Shown one piece after another: positions 62,610-64,000 of a DNA stretch of 64,000 bases. The stretch comes from a bacterium. Its GTDB lineage: Bacteria > Myxococcota_A > Polyangia > Nannocystales > Nannocystaceae. A program made the position numbers and the translations under genes. How positions within the stretch are numbered: position 1 is the stretch's first letter; every line of letters begins with the position of its first letter. The notes under the pieces were generated by a model. The model was not told the origin of the DNA. It saw only the letters and a program-made list of their open reading frames with translations, and made no database searches. The stretch spans positions 1-64,000 of the forward strand of contig JANSYI010000026.1 of the NCBI GenBank assembly GCA_024742475.1, read 5' to 3'.

Positions 62610-63926
62610 ATGCCCACAGGCTTCGAGGGACTCCCGCGCATCGATCTTCGCCCCGCGTCGACCTCGGAGCATGCGCACTCCACCTGGCGCGCGCGCTGCA
62701 GCCGGAGCGCGGGCCTCGACGGCGCCGCCGACGACGCGGCTCGAGCGATCGTCGCCGACGTGCGGGCCCGCGGCGACGAAGCCATCTTCGAGTGCGTCGC
62801 AAAGTTCGAGGGCCGCACGATCGCAGCCGAAGACCTCGAGGTCGACAGCCAGCGGTGGCGCTCCGCCGGTGAGCGCGTGGCGGCCGACGTCCGCGAGGCG
62901 CTCGAGCTGGCGGCGCGTCGCGTCCACGCGTTTCACCGCACGCAGAAATTCGAGACCACGGGCGTGGCCAAGGACGGTTGGTCTCTGCACTCGCGAGCCG
63001 CTCCGTTGTCTCGCGTCGCCGTGTACGCGCCGGGGGGCACCGCGGCCTATCCATCGTCCGTGTTGATGGCTGGCATTCCAGCGAAGGTCGCTGGGGTGCG
63101 CGAGGTCATCTTGCTGACCCCGCGGGCGAGCGACGTCGTCCTCCTCGCCGCGACCTTGGCGGGCATCGACCGCGTGTTCGAGGTCGGAGGCGCGCAAGCC
63201 ATCGCCGCCGCCGCCTTCGGCACCGCCACCGTCCCTCGGGTCGACAAGATCGTCGGGCCCGGCAACGCCTACGTCACCGCGGCCAAGCGCCAGGTCTTCG
63301 GGATCTGCGACATCGACGGCATTGCAGGGCCGAGCGAGATCCTGATCCTCGCCGACGCCTCGGCCGACCCCGAGCTCGTCGCCGCCGATCTAATCAGCCA
63401 GGCGGAGCACGACCGTGAGGCGTGCGCGATCGTCGTGACCCACGCGCCGGACCTGGCCGACGCAGTGGACGCTGCGCTGGCCCGCCAGCTACAGGACCTG
63501 CCTCGGGCAGACATCGCCATCGAGTCCTTGAGCACGCACGGGGCGGCCGTCGTCGTAGGCAGCCTCTCGGACATGATCGCGGCGGCCAACGACTACGCGC
63601 CCGAGCACCTCGAGCTGCTGCTCGCCACGCCCGAGCCGATCGCGGCGGCCCTGACCAGCGCCGGTGCGATCTTCGTCGGCGCCTGGACACCCGAGGCTGC
63701 CGGGGACTACACCGCCGGCCCCTCGCACGTCCTGCCCACCGCTGGTGCGGCGCGTTTCGGCTCCCCCGTCGGCGTCTGGGATTTCATGAAGTACACCAGC
63801 GTGCTCCATCTCGATCGCACCGCGCTCGCCGAGCAGGCCACCGCCATCACCACGCTCGCTCGCGCCGAGGGACTCGAAGGCCACGCGCGCGCCGTCGAGT
63901 GGCGGCTGAAGGGAGACGACGCGTGA
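62610..63926 (+). CDS. hisD: Histidinol dehydrogenase
   Basis: 438 residues, last two steps of histidine synthesis (histidinol to histidine, NAD-dependent, zinc). Visible: SRVAVYAPGGTAAYPSSVLM, KIVGPGNAYVTAAKRQVFG, GIAGPSEILILAD, DLISQAEHD with the zinc and catalytic His region, and EHLELL. Full length for the family. The ATG at 62610 follows TACCTT closely. The stop overlaps the next start (GTGA), showing an operon with hisC. Confidence 0.96.
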   Translation: MPTGFEGLPRIDLRPASTSEHAHSTWRARCSRSAGLDGAADDAARAIVADVRARGDEAIFECVAKFEGRTIAAEDLEVDSQRWRSAGERVAADVREALELAARRVHAFHRTQKFETTGVAKDGWSLHSRAAPLSRVAVYAPGGTAAYPSSVLMAGIPAKVAGVREVILLTPRASDVVLLAATLAGIDRVFEVGGAQAIAAAAFGTATVPRVDKIVGPGNAYVTAAKRQVFGICDIDGIAGPSEILILADASADPELVAADLISQAEHDREACAIVVTHAPDLADAVDAALARQLQDLPRADIAIESLSTHGAAVVVGSLSDMIAAANDYAPEHLELLLATPEPIAAALTSAGAIFVGAWTPEAAGDYTAGPSHVLPTAGAARFGSPVGVWDFMKYTSVLHLDRTALAEQATAITTLARAEGLEGHARAVEWRLKGDDA

Positions 63927-64000
63927 GCTGGACTCGCCACCTCAGACCCCAGCTCGCCGACCTCGTCGCCTACGACGTCCCGCCGGCGGACGCGAGTTTC
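63923..64000 (+). CDS. hisC: Histidinol-phosphate aminotransferase, N-terminal fragment
   Basis: The first 26 codons only, cut by the window edge. GTG 63923 overlaps the hisD TGA. The peptide begins SWTRHLRPQLADLVAYDVPP, with the Leu-x-x-Leu..Tyr pattern of HisC N-termini. The identification rests on the hisD-hisC gene order and this short match. Confidence 0.7.
   Translation, partial: MSWTRHLRPQLADLVAYDVPPADASF

Overview
The window is GC-rich chromosomal DNA (roughly 70% G+C by eye), densely coded on both strands. It has no rRNA, tRNA, CRISPR array or transposase that I can see. Several marks point to a myxobacterium of the Nannocystineae type (Nannocystis/Plesiocystis/Enhygromyxa): a MYXO-CTERM sorting tail (45686-47251), Myxococcus cysteine-rich repeats (19344-20333), a choice-of-anchor-L lipoprotein (1308-2426), and many secreted lipoproteins with Ser/Thr/Asp-rich linkers. 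This assignment is inferred from protein families, not from a marker gene.

Layout. 1-212: a 91-bp tandem repeat. 235-1140: a DEDDh exonuclease. 2435-8185: a tightly packed minus-strand operon of a lipoprotein, an Hsp90/GHKL-type ATPase, a 959-residue orphan protein and a patatin-like phospholipase. 8309-11359: a di-haem cytochrome c peroxidase and an FG-GAP lipoprotein. 11387-16377: LRR protein, TPR protein, small lipoprotein and prmC. 16630-20333: a secreted archaemetzincin-like protein, hemE coupled to a thioredoxin-fold lipoprotein, and a cysteine-rich lipoprotein. 20368-24611: a LamG lipoprotein, then an envelope cluster (beta-barrel, COG3014 protein, LpoB, DUF493). 24666-29809: an RND adaptor and pump translationally coupled to trmK. 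29780-36236: hydrolase, pyrophosphatase-like, TerB-like, SseB-like, AarF-like and GT-C-like membrane genes. 36407-38792: an ECF sigma factor with a membrane-anchored, catalytically degenerate beta-lactamase-fold partner. 39015-47251: DUF4377 lipoprotein, FHA-PilZ protein, an alcohol dehydrogenase/glutamine-synthetase-like/aldehyde dehydrogenase operon, a lipoprotein and a metzincin-like protein. 47364-54330: a second RND pump coupled to an Hsp15-like S4 protein, then two secreted proteins. 54391-64000: unknown proteins, a degenerate retropepsin lipoprotein, a flippase-like protein, a carboxylesterase, two Hsp20s, metK, a lipoprotein, and hisD with the first 26 codons of hisC.

Three themes stand out. 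First, a TAnnnT hexamer lies 6-9 nt before the start codon of 17 genes, where Shine-Dalgarno sequences are mostly lacking. This suggests widespread leaderless transcription and helps choose starts. Second, several envelope proteins keep an enzyme fold but lack its catalytic residues: a beta-lactamase fold without SxxK, a thioredoxin fold without CxxC, a retropepsin without DTG, and a metzincin with QExxH. Third, stop/start overlaps (ATGA, GTGA, TTGA) couple many neighbours, including both RND pumps to RNA-acting genes. The best candidate for an undescribed system is the ATPase-orphan-patatin operon at 2435-8185; the sigma factor/pseudo-beta-lactamase pair is second.
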